From JAGVSZ01 sp963716855 (GTDB lineage Bacteria; Pseudomonadota; Gammaproteobacteria; Burkholderiales; SG8-39): 64,000 bases of DNA. Shown here in pieces: positions 45,599 through 54,754 of this stretch. Position 1 is the stretch's first letter. Each line of letters starts with the position of its first letter. Position numbers and translations under genes: made by a program. The notes beneath the pieces are model-generated. The model was given only the letters and a program-made list of their open reading frames with translations, made no database searches and was not told the origin of the DNA. The stretch lies in contig CAVQUV010000013.1 of the NCBI GenBank assembly GCA_963716855.1, positions 1 to 64,000 on the forward strand, written 5' to 3'.

Positions 45599-45910
45599 AT
45601 GACCCGATTCAGCCGCATCCTCAAGACGGCGTTCCTCGTTCTGGCTATCGCCGTCGCGGCGGGGTGCTCGGGCGGGACGCACTCGCGCGGCCAGTTCAAC
45701 GGCTACGTCGTCGGCGTCGGCGCCGAGGACATCGAGAGCAAGATGGGCAAACCGGTGACCATCGACGCGGCCAATCCCGACAAGCCGCGCTGGGTCTACC
45801 AGAAGAAGACTTTCGACCCGGACAACTTCAACCAGGTCGACGAGAAGACGATCATCATTCTCGAGAAGAAGAACGGCAAGCTGGTCGGCGTGGACGTGCT
45901 CTTCGGCTGA
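45599..45910 (+). CDS. Small lipoprotein
   Basis: 103 residues with an AAAGGAGG ribosome site. The signal (ILKTAFLVLAIAVAAGC) ends in a lipobox with Cys23. The mature part is short and charged: FNGYVVGVGAEDIESKMGKPVTID, a beta hairpin RWVYQKKTFD and KTIIILEKKNGKLVGVDVLFG. The pattern of a 'G..e..v...G.P' helix followed by two strands is loosely like SmpA/OmlA (BamE) domains, but this is uncertain. A strong terminator follows 22 bases after the stop, so it is monocistronic. Confidence 0.8.
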   Translation: MTRFSRILKTAFLVLAIAVAAGCSGGTHSRGQFNGYVVGVGAEDIESKMGKPVTIDAANPDKPRWVYQKKTFDPDNFNQVDEKTIIILEKKNGKLVGVDVLFG

Positions 45911-45932
45911 CCGGCCCCCGGTCGATCCCCGC

Positions 45933-45964
45933 AAGGGCGGTGCGCGACGCACCGCCCTTTTTCT
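45933..45964 (+). terminator. Strong intrinsic terminator after the lipoprotein gene
   Basis: A perfect 12-base stem AAGGGCGGTGCG (45933-45944) and complement (45948-45959) with loop CGA, ending in TTTTTCTTT. This is the clearest intrinsic terminator of the window. Confidence 0.93.
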
Positions 45965-46022
45965 TTGTGCGGCGCTCCGGGATTAGAATCCGCCAGCCTC
46001 GGTCACCCTCCAGGAGCCCCGC

Positions 46023-46373
46023 ATGTTCGTCGAAGAGCGCATCTACACGCTGCACCCCGGCAAGACGCCCGCGTACCTGAAGCTCTACCAGGAGGAAGGG
46101 CTCGCGATCCAGACGCGAATCCTGCCGGCGATGGTGGGCTACTACACGACCGAGATCGGCACGCTCAACATCGTCGTGCACATGTGGGCGTACGAGGACC
46201 TCAAGCAGCGCGCCGAGTACCGCGCGAAGCTGATGGCCGACCCCGGCTGGCAGGCGTACATCCCCAAGGTGACGTCGTTCATCCAGCACCAGGAGACGCG
46301 CATCATGAACCCGGCCCCGTTCTTCGCCGCGAAGCTGGAGGCGATGATCAAGGCCGGCAAGAGCGTCGGCTGA
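46023..46373 (+). CDS. NIPSNAP family protein
   Basis: 116 residues. It begins MFVEERIYTLHPGKTPAYLKLYQEEG and continues with VGYYTTEIGTLNIVVHMWAYEDLKQRAEYRAKLMADPGW, which is the NIPSNAP dimeric alpha+beta barrel. The terminal part (QETRIMNPAPFF) is also typical. NIPSNAP proteins are small cytoplasmic proteins often found in catabolic operons in Burkholderiales without known reaction. Here it is the first gene of a four-gene operon, 14 bp before the aldehyde dehydrogenase. Confidence 0.9.
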   Translation: MFVEERIYTLHPGKTPAYLKLYQEEGLAIQTRILPAMVGYYTTEIGTLNIVVHMWAYEDLKQRAEYRAKLMADPGWQAYIPKVTSFIQHQETRIMNPAPFFAAKLEAMIKAGKSVG

Positions 46374-46387
46374 GCGGGAGAGCGATC

Positions 46388-47827
46388 ATGGGCGTACGCG
46401 AGAACTTCATCGACGGCGCATGGGTCGCGGGCGAGCGCGCGGCGCCGGACATCAACCCGTCCAACACCGGCGACGTGGTCGGCGAGTACGCGCATGCGAG
46501 CGCGGCGCAGGTGGACGCAGCGATCGGCGCGGCGGCCGCGGCGTTCCCGGCCTGGTCGCGCGGGAGCGTGCAGGCGCGCGCCGACGCGCTCGACAAGATC
46601 GGCACCGAGATCCTCGCGCGGCGCGAGGAGCTGGGGATGCTCCTCTCGCGCGAGGAGGGCAAGACGAAGCCCGAGGGCATCGGCGAGGCGGGGCGCGCCG
46701 GTTACCTCTTCAAGTTCTTCGCCGGCGAGTGCTTGCGGCTCGCCGGAGAGCTCGTGCCCTCGGTGCGGCCGGGGATCGGCGTCGAGATCACCCGCGAGCC
46801 GGTCGGCGTCGTCGGCATCATCACGCCGTGGAACTTCCCGATCGCGATCCCGGCCTGGAAAATCGCGCCGGCGCTCGCGTACGGCAATTGCGTCGTGTTC
46901 AAGCCCGCCGATCTCGTCCCCGGCAGCGCCTGGGCGCTCGCCGAGATCATCGCGCGCAGCGGCATTCCGAAAGGCGTGTTCAACCTGGTGATGGGGCGCG
47001 GTTCGGTCGTCGGCGAGAAGCTGGTCAACGATCGGCGCATCGACGCGGTGTCGTTCACCGGGTCGCAGGCGGTCGGCAAGGGCGTCGCCGTCGCCTGCGC
47101 CCAGCGGCTGGCGAAGGTGCAGCTCGAGATGGGCGGCAAGAACCCGCAGGTGGTGCTCGACGACGCGGACCTCGACGTCGCGGTGAGCTGCGCGCTGCAG
47201 AGCGCGTTCTACTCGACCGGGCAGCGCTGCACGGCGTCCAGCCGCTTGATCGTCACGCAAGGCATCCACGATCGCTTCGTCGCCGCCCTCACGGCCAAGC
47301 TCGGCGCGCTCAAGGTCGACGACGCGCTGAAGGACGGCACCGACATCGGGCCGGTCGTGGACCAGAAGCAGCTGGAGCAGGACCTGCAGTACATAGACAT
47401 CGGGAAACGCGAGGGCGCCAGGCTCGCGGCCGGTGGCGTGCGCCTCGAGCGCCCGACGCCCGGTTTCTATCTCCAGCCGGCGCTCTTCACCGAGACCAGC
47501 CCCTCGATGCGGATCAATCGCGAGGAGATCTTCGGGCCGGTCGCGTCGGTGATCCGGGTGAAGGACTACGACGAGGCGCTGGCGGTCGCGAACGACACGC
47601 CGTTCGGGCTCTCGTCGGGGATCGCGACCACCTCGCTGAAGCACGCCGCGCACTTCCGGCGCAACTCGGCGGCGGGGATGGTGATGGTCAACCTCCCGAC
47701 TGCGGGCGTCGACTACCACGTGCCCTTCGGCGGCCGCAAGGAGTCGAGCTACGGGCCGCGGGAGCAGGGGCGCTACGCGATCGAGTTCTACACCACGGTC
47801 AAGACCGCGTACGTCCTCGCGGGCTGA
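46388..47827 (+). CDS. Aldehyde dehydrogenase (2-oxoglutarate semialdehyde dehydrogenase-like)
   Basis: 479 residues from the ATG at 46388, which follows GGGAGAGCG. The catalytic Cys281 lies in STGQRCTASSR and the general base Glu247 in LEMGGKNPQVV. NAD-binding features are IITPWNFPIAIPAWKIAPAL and FTGSQAVGK. FGGRKESSYGPREQG near the end and the region around VFKPADLVPGSAW resemble the 2-oxoglutarate semialdehyde dehydrogenases of sugar-acid degradation, though substrate choice among ALDHs cannot be fixed by eye. It lies in an operon with NIPSNAP and a ThDP enzyme (3 bp spacing downstream). Confidence 0.93.
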   Translation: MGVRENFIDGAWVAGERAAPDINPSNTGDVVGEYAHASAAQVDAAIGAAAAAFPAWSRGSVQARADALDKIGTEILARREELGMLLSREEGKTKPEGIGEAGRAGYLFKFFAGECLRLAGELVPSVRPGIGVEITREPVGVVGIITPWNFPIAIPAWKIAPALAYGNCVVFKPADLVPGSAWALAEIIARSGIPKGVFNLVMGRGSVVGEKLVNDRRIDAVSFTGSQAVGKGVAVACAQRLAKVQLEMGGKNPQVVLDDADLDVAVSCALQSAFYSTGQRCTASSRLIVTQGIHDRFVAALTAKLGALKVDDALKDGTDIGPVVDQKQLEQDLQYIDIGKREGARLAAGGVRLERPTPGFYLQPALFTETSPSMRINREEIFGPVASVIRVKDYDEALAVANDTPFGLSSGIATTSLKHAAHFRRNSAAGMVMVNLPTAGVDYHVPFGGRKESSYGPREQGRYAIEFYTTVKTAYVLAG

Positions 47828-47830
47828 GCG

Positions 47831-49510
47831 ATGAAGCACGAGGTGAAGCTGCGCACCGCCGCGCAGATACTCGTCGACGCGCTGAAAGTGCACGGCGTCG
47901 ACACGGCCTTCTGCGTCCCGGGTGAAAGCTACCTCGCCGTGCTCGACGCTCTTTACGACGCCCGGGATGCGATCAAACTCATCGTTGCCCGCCAGGACGG
48001 CGGCGCGGGCTACATGGCGGAGGCCTACGGCAAGCTCACCGGCAAGCCCGGCATCTGCTTCGTCACGCGCGGCCCCGGCGCGACCAACGCGTCGATCGCG
48101 GTGCACACCGCATTCCAGGATTCGACGCCGATGATCCTCTTCATCGGCCAGGTGGGGACCGATTTCGTGGAGCGGGAGGCGTTCCAGGAGATCGACTACC
48201 GCCGGATGTACGGCCAGATGGCGAAGTGGGTGGCCTCCATCGACCGTGCCGACCGCGTGCCCGAATACCTGAGCCACGCCTTCCACTGCGCGATGTCGGG
48301 CCGCAAGGGCCCCGTGGTGCTCGCGTTGCCCGAGGACGTCCTCGTTCAGACGGCGGCGGTGCCGGACACCGATCCCTACCGCGAAGTGCAGGCGAGCCCC
48401 GCCGCGTCCGACGTCGAACGACTGCGTGCGCTGCTCGCCGCCGCGCAGCGGCCGTTCGTGATCGCCGGCGGCAGCGGCTGGAACGAGCGCGCGTGCGCCG
48501 ACCTGCAGCGCTTCGCCGAGGCGAACGCCTTGCCGGTCGGCTGCGCCTTCCGCTTCCAGGACGTGTTCGACAACCGGCACGCGAACTACGCCGGCGACGT
48601 CGGCATCGGCATCAACCCGAAGCTCGCTGCGCGCATCAAGGAAGCCGATCTCGTGCTCGCGATCGGGCCCCGGCTCGGCGAGATGACGACCGGCGGCTAC
48701 ACGCTGCTCGCACCGCCGCGCCCGGTGCAGCAGCTCGTGCACGTGCACGCCGGCGCCGAGGAGCTCGGCCGCGTCTACCAGGGCGACCTGCTGATCAACG
48801 CCGGCATGCCGCAGATCGCGGCCGCGCTGGCGGCGATGAAGCCGGTCGACGCGTCCGCGTGGCGCGGCGCGACGCAGGCCGCGAACGCCGACTACCGCGA
48901 GTGGACCACGCGTCGCGACAACCCCGGCCGCGTGCAGATGTGGGAGATCGTCGACTTCCTCCGCCAGCGCCTTCCCGAGGACGCGATTCTCGCCAACGGC
49001 GCGGGCAACTTCTCGGGCTGGTTCCATCGCTTCTACCGGCACGGCCGCCTCCATACGCAGCTCGGGCCGACCTCCGGCGCGATGGGCTACGGCGCGCCGG
49101 CCGGCGTGGCGGCGAAGATCGCGGCGCCCGATCGCGTGGTGATCTCGATCAACGGCGACGGCGACTTCCTGATGAACGGCCAGGAGATCGCGACCGCGAT
49201 GCAGTACGACGCGGCGGTGATCTTCATCGTCGTCAACAACGGCATGTACGGCACGATCCGGATGCACCAGGAGCGCGACTATCCGGCCCGCGTGTACGGG
49301 ACCGATCTGCGCAACCCCGACTTCGCCGCGTACGCGCGCGCGTTCGGCGCGCACGGGGAAACCGTCGAGGAGACCGCCCAGTTCGCGCCGGCTTTCGAGC
49401 GCGCGCTCGCCGCCGGCAAGCCCGCGCTGATCGAGATCCGGATCGATCCGCAGGCCATTACGACCCAGACCACGCTCGATGCGTTGCGCGCCAAGGCGAT
49501 GAAGCGCTGA
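47831..49510 (+). CDS. Thiamine-diphosphate-dependent enzyme (acetolactate synthase-like) with Asp at the catalytic Glu position
   Basis: 559 residues with all three ThDP domains. The PYR domain has FCVPGESYLAVLDAL and RQDGGAGYMAEAYGKLTG; RGPGATNASIAVHTAFQDSTP follows. The central domain is at about 190-330. The PP domain has MGYGAPAGVAAKIA, INGDGDFLMNGQEI and the metal-binding GDGDF...NN motif. At residue 56, where acetolactate synthase, benzoylformate decarboxylase and oxalyl-CoA decarboxylase relatives have the ThDP-activating Glu, this protein has Asp (GAC). It may still work or have changed reactivity. The substrate is unknown; the operon with aldehyde dehydrogenase suggests a 2-oxo-acid or sugar-acid-derived compound. 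Confidence 0.9.
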   Translation: MKHEVKLRTAAQILVDALKVHGVDTAFCVPGESYLAVLDALYDARDAIKLIVARQDGGAGYMAEAYGKLTGKPGICFVTRGPGATNASIAVHTAFQDSTPMILFIGQVGTDFVEREAFQEIDYRRMYGQMAKWVASIDRADRVPEYLSHAFHCAMSGRKGPVVLALPEDVLVQTAAVPDTDPYREVQASPAASDVERLRALLAAAQRPFVIAGGSGWNERACADLQRFAEANALPVGCAFRFQDVFDNRHANYAGDVGIGINPKLAARIKEADLVLAIGPRLGEMTTGGYTLLAPPRPVQQLVHVHAGAEELGRVYQGDLLINAGMPQIAAALAAMKPVDASAWRGATQAANADYREWTTRRDNPGRVQMWEIVDFLRQRLPEDAILANGAGNFSGWFHRFYRHGRLHTQLGPTSGAMGYGAPAGVAAKIAAPDRVVISINGDGDFLMNGQEIATAMQYDAAVIFIVVNNGMYGTIRMHQERDYPARVYGTDLRNPDFAAYARAFGAHGETVEETAQFAPAFERALAAGKPALIEIRIDPQAITTQTTLDALRAKAMKR

Positions 49511-49541
49511 ACCGCAGGACGACAACCAGGAAGAGGCACCG

Positions 49542-50510
49542 ATGAGGCAATCGATTCGACTCGTCGCCGCAGTACTGCTCGCGCTCTGCGCGGGCGCCGC
49601 CGGCGCCCAGCAGTGGCCCACGAAGCCGGTGAAGCTCGTGGTGCCGTTCCCGCCCGGCGGCTCGGTCGACCCGCTCGCGCGGCTCCTCGGCACCAAGCTC
49701 TCCGAGTCGCTCGGGCAGCAGTTCATCGTCGAGAACAAGCCGGGCGCTTCGGGCTCGATCGGCACCGCGTTCGCGGCGAAGTCGCCGCCCGACGGCTACA
49801 CGTTCGTGGTCGTGTTCGACACGCACGCGGTGAACCCGTTCCTCATCCCGAAGATGCCCTTCGACACGGTGAAGGATCTCGTGCCGGTGATGCTGGTCGG
49901 GACCGCGCCGATGGCGATCGCCACGAGCGCCTCGAAGCCCTACAGGACCTGGGCCGACGTCGTCACTGCGGCGAAGGCGAAACCCGACAGCGTCACGTTC
50001 GGGTCGATCGGCAACGGGAGCCTCGGCCATCTCACGATGACGCTCGTCCAGCAGGCCGCGGGCGTGAAGCTGGTGCACGTCCCGTACAAGGGCGGCGGGC
50101 CGATGACACAGGATGCGCTCGGCGGCCAGGTGGAGCTCGCCGTCGGCTCGGTCGCGGTGATCGCACCGCACGTGAAGGGCGGGAAGCTCCGCGCGATCGC
50201 CGTCACCGGGGACAAGCGATCGCAGTCGATGCCCGATGTCCCGGCGCTCGCGGAGCAGGGCTTCCCGGGGTTTTCCGCGCTGGCCTGGTGGGGGATCTTC
50301 GCGCCCACGGGCACGCCGAAGCCGATCCTCGACAAGTTCCACGCCGAGCTCGTCAAGACGCTCAACCTGCCGGACGTGCGCAAGACGCTCACCGAGACGC
50401 TCGGCATGGACATCCAGGCGGCGAGCCCGGAGGCGACGCAGAAATTCCTGCTCGGCGAGATGGCGCGCTGGGGAAAAGTCGTGAAGGACAACGACATCAA
50501 GCAGGACTGA
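49542..50510 (+). CDS. Bug/TctC-family periplasmic binding protein
   Basis: 322 residues. A clean Sec signal (LLALCAGAAGAQQ) is followed by QWPTKPVKLVVPFPPGGSVDPLARLLG, the ENKPGASGSIGTAFAAKSPPDGYTF motif, VHVPYKGGGPM and WWGIFAPTGTPKPILDKF. These define the Bug family of extracytoplasmic receptors for carboxylates. It lies 31 bp after the ThDP-enzyme stop, hence probably the receptor for the substrate degraded by that operon. The permease (TctAB-type) is not nearby. It is convergent with gltL, 73 bp away. Confidence 0.93.
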   Translation: MRQSIRLVAAVLLALCAGAAGAQQWPTKPVKLVVPFPPGGSVDPLARLLGTKLSESLGQQFIVENKPGASGSIGTAFAAKSPPDGYTFVVVFDTHAVNPFLIPKMPFDTVKDLVPVMLVGTAPMAIATSASKPYRTWADVVTAAKAKPDSVTFGSIGNGSLGHLTMTLVQQAAGVKLVHVPYKGGGPMTQDALGGQVELAVGSVAVIAPHVKGGKLRAIAVTGDKRSQSMPDVPALAEQGFPGFSALAWWGIFAPTGTPKPILDKFHAELVKTLNLPDVRKTLTETLGMDIQAASPEATQKFLLGEMARWGKVVKDNDIKQD

Positions 50511-50583
50511 CCGGCCTGCGGTCGGCAGGGCACGCACCCGCCGACCTGACGCCAACGACGAAGCGCCTCGGCGCGTGCGCCGC

Positions 50584-51317
<734 letters not shown>

Positions 51318-51330
51318 GGGGACACCCGCG

Positions 51331-52029
51331 TCACATCCGACCGGGCACGGCGAGCTTCACCTGCAGCCGCTTGACCTGGTAGGAGAGGAAGTAGCTGATG
51401 ACGAAGTACACCAGCGCCACGAACAGGTACATCTCGACCAGCCGGCCGTCGCGCTGCGCCACCTTGCTCGCCGCGCCGAGGAAGTCGGTGATCGAGAGCA
51501 CGTAGACGAGCGAGGTGTCCTGGAACAGGATGATCGTCTGCGTGAGCAGCACCGGCATCATGTTGCGGAAGGCCTGCGGCAGCACGATCTGCGCCATCGT
51601 CTGCCAGTAGTTGAGGCCGAGCGCGTAGCCCGCCCACACCTGGCCGCGCGGGATCGACTGGATGCCGGCGCGCATGATCTCGCAGTAGTACGCCGCCTCG
51701 AACAGCGTGAAGGTGATCACCGAGGACAGGATCGCGCCGACCTTCACCGGCTCGTTCGCGCCGATGATCCAGGCGCCGATGTAAGGCACCAGGAAGTAGA
51801 ACCAGAAGATCACCAGCAGCAGGGGCACCGAGCGCATCAGGTTCACGTAGCCGCCCGCGAGCAACGAGACCGCCTTGATGCTCGAGAGCCGCATCATCGC
51901 GAGCAGCGTGCCGAGGATGATGCCGCCGGTCATCGCCAGCACCGTCAGGGTGACCGTGAACGTCATGCCCTCCCTGAAGAGGTACCCAGCGGAGCGCTGG
52001 ATGACGTCCCAGTCGAAGCCGGTGAACAT
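51331..52029 (-). CDS. gltK: ABC transporter permease, glutamate/aspartate type
   Basis: 232 residues with four to five membrane segments. The HisM/GlnP-type permease family signature lies in RGGI-like text: AAYYCEIMRAGIQSIPRGQVWAGYALGLNYWQTM, containing the EAA loop that contacts the ATPase. RSVPLLLVIFWFYFLVPY is the conserved segment after TM2. It is an inner-membrane partner of GltJ. The gene follows gltJ after 91 bp that contain an imperfect palindromic repeat and precedes gltL by 13 bp. Confidence 0.93.
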   Translation of the reverse strand: MFTGFDWDVIQRSAGYLFREGMTFTVTLTVLAMTGGIILGTLLAMMRLSSIKAVSLLAGGYVNLMRSVPLLLVIFWFYFLVPYIGAWIIGANEPVKVGAILSSVITFTLFEAAYYCEIMRAGIQSIPRGQVWAGYALGLNYWQTMAQIVLPQAFRNMMPVLLTQTIILFQDTSLVYVLSITDFLGAASKVAQRDGRLVEMYLFVALVYFVISYFLSYQVKRLQVKLAVPGRM

Positions 52030-52050
52030 GGCTAGCCCTCACCCCTAGCC

Positions 52051-52080
52051 CCTCTCCCCCGCCTCGCGGCGCGGGAGAGG
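52051..52080. repeat. Intergenic CCCTCTCCC-type palindrome
   Basis: CCTCTCCC and GGGAGAGG enclose a GC-rich loop, preceded by CCCTCACCCCTAGCC. This repeat type is frequent between genes in betaproteobacteria. It sits between gltJ and gltK and may form an mRNA hairpin inside the operon. Confidence 0.65.
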
Positions 52081-52120
52081 GAAACGTCGTGCGCTATTCG
52101 CTGACGCGAACGCATGGAGG

Positions 52121-52879
52121 TCAATGCCCCGCCTGCGGCGCGCCGCCGGCGGCGATCAGCCCCGGCACCGCGATCTTGCGCTCGAGCCAGCGCATGCCGA
52201 GCACGACGACGATGTTCACCAGGATGTAGATGACCGTCGCGGCGGTGAACGCCTCGAACACCTGAAAGCTGAACTCCTGCATCGCCCGGGCCCGCGCCGT
52301 GAGCTCCATCAGGCCGATGGTCAACGCGACCGACGAGTTCTTGATGATGTTCAGGAACTCCGAGGTAAGCGGCGGCATGATGATCCGGTAGGCCTGCGGC
52401 AGCAGGACGTAGCGGTAGGCCTGTGGCGTGTTGAGACCGAGCGCGGTACCGGCCATGTTCTGGCCGCGCGGCAGCGACTGGATGCCGGCGCGCACCTGCT
52501 CGGCCACGCGCGAGGCGGTGTAGAACCCGAGGCACAGCACCGCGGGGACGAAGGCGGCCCAGGGCGGCGGCATCTGCTTGATCGCGTCGCCGATCGCCTT
52601 CGGCACGACCTCCGGCAGCACGAAGAACCACAGGAACATCTGCACGAGGAGCGGGATGTTGCGGAACAGCTCGACGTACGCGTTGCCGAGGCGCACCGCC
52701 CACTTGACCGGGGTGGTGCGGATGACGCCGAGGATCGAGCCGATCCCGAGGGCGATCACCCAGGCGAGGAGCGCCGTCGCGAGCGTCCAGCCGAGGCCCG
52801 CGATGAGCCAGGACATGTAGGTCCCGACGCCGTCGGGCGCGGGCTGCCAGAAGATGCGCCAGTTCCAGTTGTAGTTCAA
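52121..52879 (-). CDS. gltJ: ABC transporter permease, glutamate/aspartate type
   Basis: 252 residues. The start is a TTG at 52879, because it follows GAGGAGCCAGG and gives MNYNWNWRIFWQPAPDG, the usual GltJ N terminus; upstream codons are not conserved. RNIPLLVQMFLWFFVLPEVVP and the EAA loop region SRVAEQVRAGIQSLPRGQNMAGTALGLN are the permease hallmarks, with IIMPPLTSEFLNIIKNSSVA after it. It is an inner-membrane subunit for acidic amino acid uptake. A hairpin terminator separates it from gltI. Confidence 0.93.
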   Translation of the reverse strand: MNYNWNWRIFWQPAPDGVGTYMSWLIAGLGWTLATALLAWVIALGIGSILGVIRTTPVKWAVRLGNAYVELFRNIPLLVQMFLWFFVLPEVVPKAIGDAIKQMPPPWAAFVPAVLCLGFYTASRVAEQVRAGIQSLPRGQNMAGTALGLNTPQAYRYVLLPQAYRIIMPPLTSEFLNIIKNSSVALTIGLMELTARARAMQEFSFQVFEAFTAATVIYILVNIVVVLGMRWLERKIAVPGLIAAGGAPQAGH

Positions 52880-52934
52880 CCTGGCTCCTCCCCGAGGCGC
52901 CGCGCGGAGCAGGCGGCGCGCGGCCAAGCTACCA

Positions 52935-52966
52935 CAAAAAAGCGGGGGACCCGAAGGCCCCCCGCT
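52935..52966 (-). terminator. Intra-operon terminator/attenuator between gltI and gltJ
   Basis: On the minus strand an 11-base stem (one G-U pair) with UUCG tetraloop is directly followed by six U residues: 52941-52951 pairs with 52956-52966, and the T-run is 52935-52940. It lies 40 bases after the gltI stop. Partial termination here would give more binding protein than permease. Confidence 0.87.
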
Positions 52967-53005
52967 CGAAGCTTCGCGCGCCGGCGCGCGACGCGTCGCC
53001 AGCGA

Positions 53006-53914
53006 CTATTGATAGGCCGCCGGGTCGCCCGAGTCGGTCGGGTTCGCCACGACCTTCTTGAACGGCGCGCTCATCGGCACGTTCAGATTGATGCCCTTGG
53101 GCGGAACGGGCTTCTGGAACCACTTCTCGTAGATCGGGTTGATCTGGCCGCTCTTGAAGGTCTGGCTCATCGCGTTGTCGACGACCTTCTTGAAGGCGGG
53201 ATCCTCGCGTCGCAGCATGATGCCGTAGGGCTCGACCGTGTAGGCCTCGGCGCCGATGACCCAGTCGCCCGGGTTCTTGGCGTTGGCGACGAGCGAGTAC
53301 AGCAGGATGTCGTCCATGAAGAACGCGGCAGCGCGCCCGCTGTCGACCATCAGGAACGCCTCGGCGTGGTCCTTGGCGGCGACGATGTTCATGCCGAGAT
53401 TCTGCTTCACGTTCTCCTCGGTGAGCCACTTAATGTTGGTGGTCCCGGAGGTCGACACGACGGTCTTGCCCTTGAGGTCGGCGAGCTTGCCGATGTTCGA
53501 CGCCTTCTTCGCCACGTAGCGGTTCGCGGTCACGAAGTGCGTGATCGTGAACGCCACCTGCTTTTGGCGCTCGAGGTTGTTGGTCGTCGACCCGCACTCG
53601 AGGTCGATGGTGCCGTTCGCCATCAGCGGGATGCGCGTGGCCGACGTGACCGGGTTGAGCTTGACGTCGAGCTTCGCCAGCTTGAGCTCGGCCTTGACCG
53701 CGTCGACGATCCGCATGCAGAGGTCCATCGCGTAGCCGACGACCTGCTGCTTGTCGTCGTAGTACGAGAACGGGATCGAGGTGTCGCGATGCCCGAGCGT
53801 GATGCTTCCCGAGTCCTTGATCTTCTTGAGCGTGCCGGTCAGCTCCTGGGCGAGTGCCGGCTGCGCCAGCGCGAGCGCGAGCGCCGCGGCGGCGGGGAGG
53901 GCGAGTATTCGCAT
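53006..53914 (-). CDS. gltI: Glutamate/aspartate-binding periplasmic protein
   Basis: 302 residues from the ATG at 53914. Sec signal ending in QPALAQ. The mature protein has LKKIKDSGSITLGHRDTSIPFSYYDDKQQVVGYAMDLCMRIV, with the ligand Arg and Ser positions of the SBP_bac_3 family, VTSATRIPLMANGTIDLECGSTTNN, then GKTVVSTSGTTNIKWL. The DLECGSTTN segment is characteristic of GltI-type glutamate/aspartate receptors. It is upstream of the permease and ATPase genes and 85 bp downstream of an Asp/Glu racemase. Confidence 0.94.
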   Translation of the reverse strand: MRILALPAAAALALALAQPALAQELTGTLKKIKDSGSITLGHRDTSIPFSYYDDKQQVVGYAMDLCMRIVDAVKAELKLAKLDVKLNPVTSATRIPLMANGTIDLECGSTTNNLERQKQVAFTITHFVTANRYVAKKASNIGKLADLKGKTVVSTSGTTNIKWLTEENVKQNLGMNIVAAKDHAEAFLMVDSGRAAAFFMDDILLYSLVANAKNPGDWVIGAEAYTVEPYGIMLRREDPAFKKVVDNAMSQTFKSGQINPIYEKWFQKPVPPKGINLNVPMSAPFKKVVANPTDSGDPAAYQ

Positions 53915-53999
53915 TGCGTCCTTCTCCTGTGATGCGGCGCCGGTCGGTTCCGGCGTCCGGGTCGGGTCTCTCTCGGGTGATCCGAGGCGAACCGGGATT

Positions 54000-54743
54000 C
54001 TAGGCAGTCCCGGGAGGCTTGTCCAAGCCCCGACTGGCCGGCTCCGGACGGTGCGCCCGGTCCCACCATGCGACGCACGCCTCGGCGAGCGCCGCGGTCG
54101 CATCGACGCACCGCGCGCGCAGGCCGGATTGGATCCGGTCCAGCGCGAGCGGCGTCTCCGTGCAGGCGAGCACCACCGCTCCCGCGCCGCGCTCCAGGAG
54201 CGCCCCGACCACCCGCTCGACCATCCGCCCACCCTCGTCGATCGCGCCCCCCTTCACCTTGCCGATGCCGGGCATGACGAGATCGCGCATCTCGGCTTCC
54301 GTCGGCGCTACGCACTCGAAACCGCGCGCGGCGAGCCGGCGCGGATAGAAGCCGGCTGCGAGCGTTCCGGCGGTGGCGATCAGCCCGAGCCGCGCACCCT
54401 GCCCGGCGAGGCGCATCGCTGCGACCGCGGCCGCGTCGGCGATGTGAAGGATCGGGACGGGGCTCTCCGCGGCGAGCTCGTCGTACCAGGCATGTGCCGT
54501 ATGGCAGGGAATCGCGATCGCCTGCGCGCCCGCCGAGAGGAGAGCGTGCAGGCCGGCCCGCAGCGCCGGCAGTGGCGACACGCCGCCGTAAAGCAGCGCC
54601 GCGGTGCGGTCGGGCACCTGCGGCACCGCGTAGATCACGACCGGAACATGCTCCTGGTCGTGCGCCGCGGGCGTCAGGGCGATCAGCTTCCCGTAGAAGT
54701 CCGCCGTGGCGAGCGGGCCCATGCCGCCGAGCACGCCGAGCAT
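54000..54743 (-). CDS. Aspartate/glutamate racemase family protein
   Basis: 247 residues. MLGVLGGMGPLATADFYGKL is the N-terminal family motif. The two catalytic cysteines are in IAIPCHTAHAWYDEL and VVLACTETPLAL, so both active-site thiols are present. The PLP-independent enzyme interconverts L- and D-aspartate (or glutamate) by a two-base mechanism in the cytoplasm. It stands directly upstream of gltI and 11 bp downstream of an alcohol dehydrogenase on the same strand, which suggests uptake of acidic amino acids is coupled to their racemisation. Confidence 0.92.
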   Translation of the reverse strand: MLGVLGGMGPLATADFYGKLIALTPAAHDQEHVPVVIYAVPQVPDRTAALLYGGVSPLPALRAGLHALLSAGAQAIAIPCHTAHAWYDELAAESPVPILHIADAAAVAAMRLAGQGARLGLIATAGTLAAGFYPRRLAARGFECVAPTEAEMRDLVMPGIGKVKGGAIDEGGRMVERVVGALLERGAGAVVLACTETPLALDRIQSGLRARCVDATAALAEACVAWWDRAHRPEPASRGLDKPPGTA

Positions 54744-54754
54744 CGTCGTGTCCG

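Noticed and set aside
46142..49765. A 1,207-codon minus-strand open frame across the aldehyde dehydrogenase and ThDP-enzyme genes
   Set aside because: It spans three clear genes on the other strand with no motif of its own; an expected artefact at this GC content.
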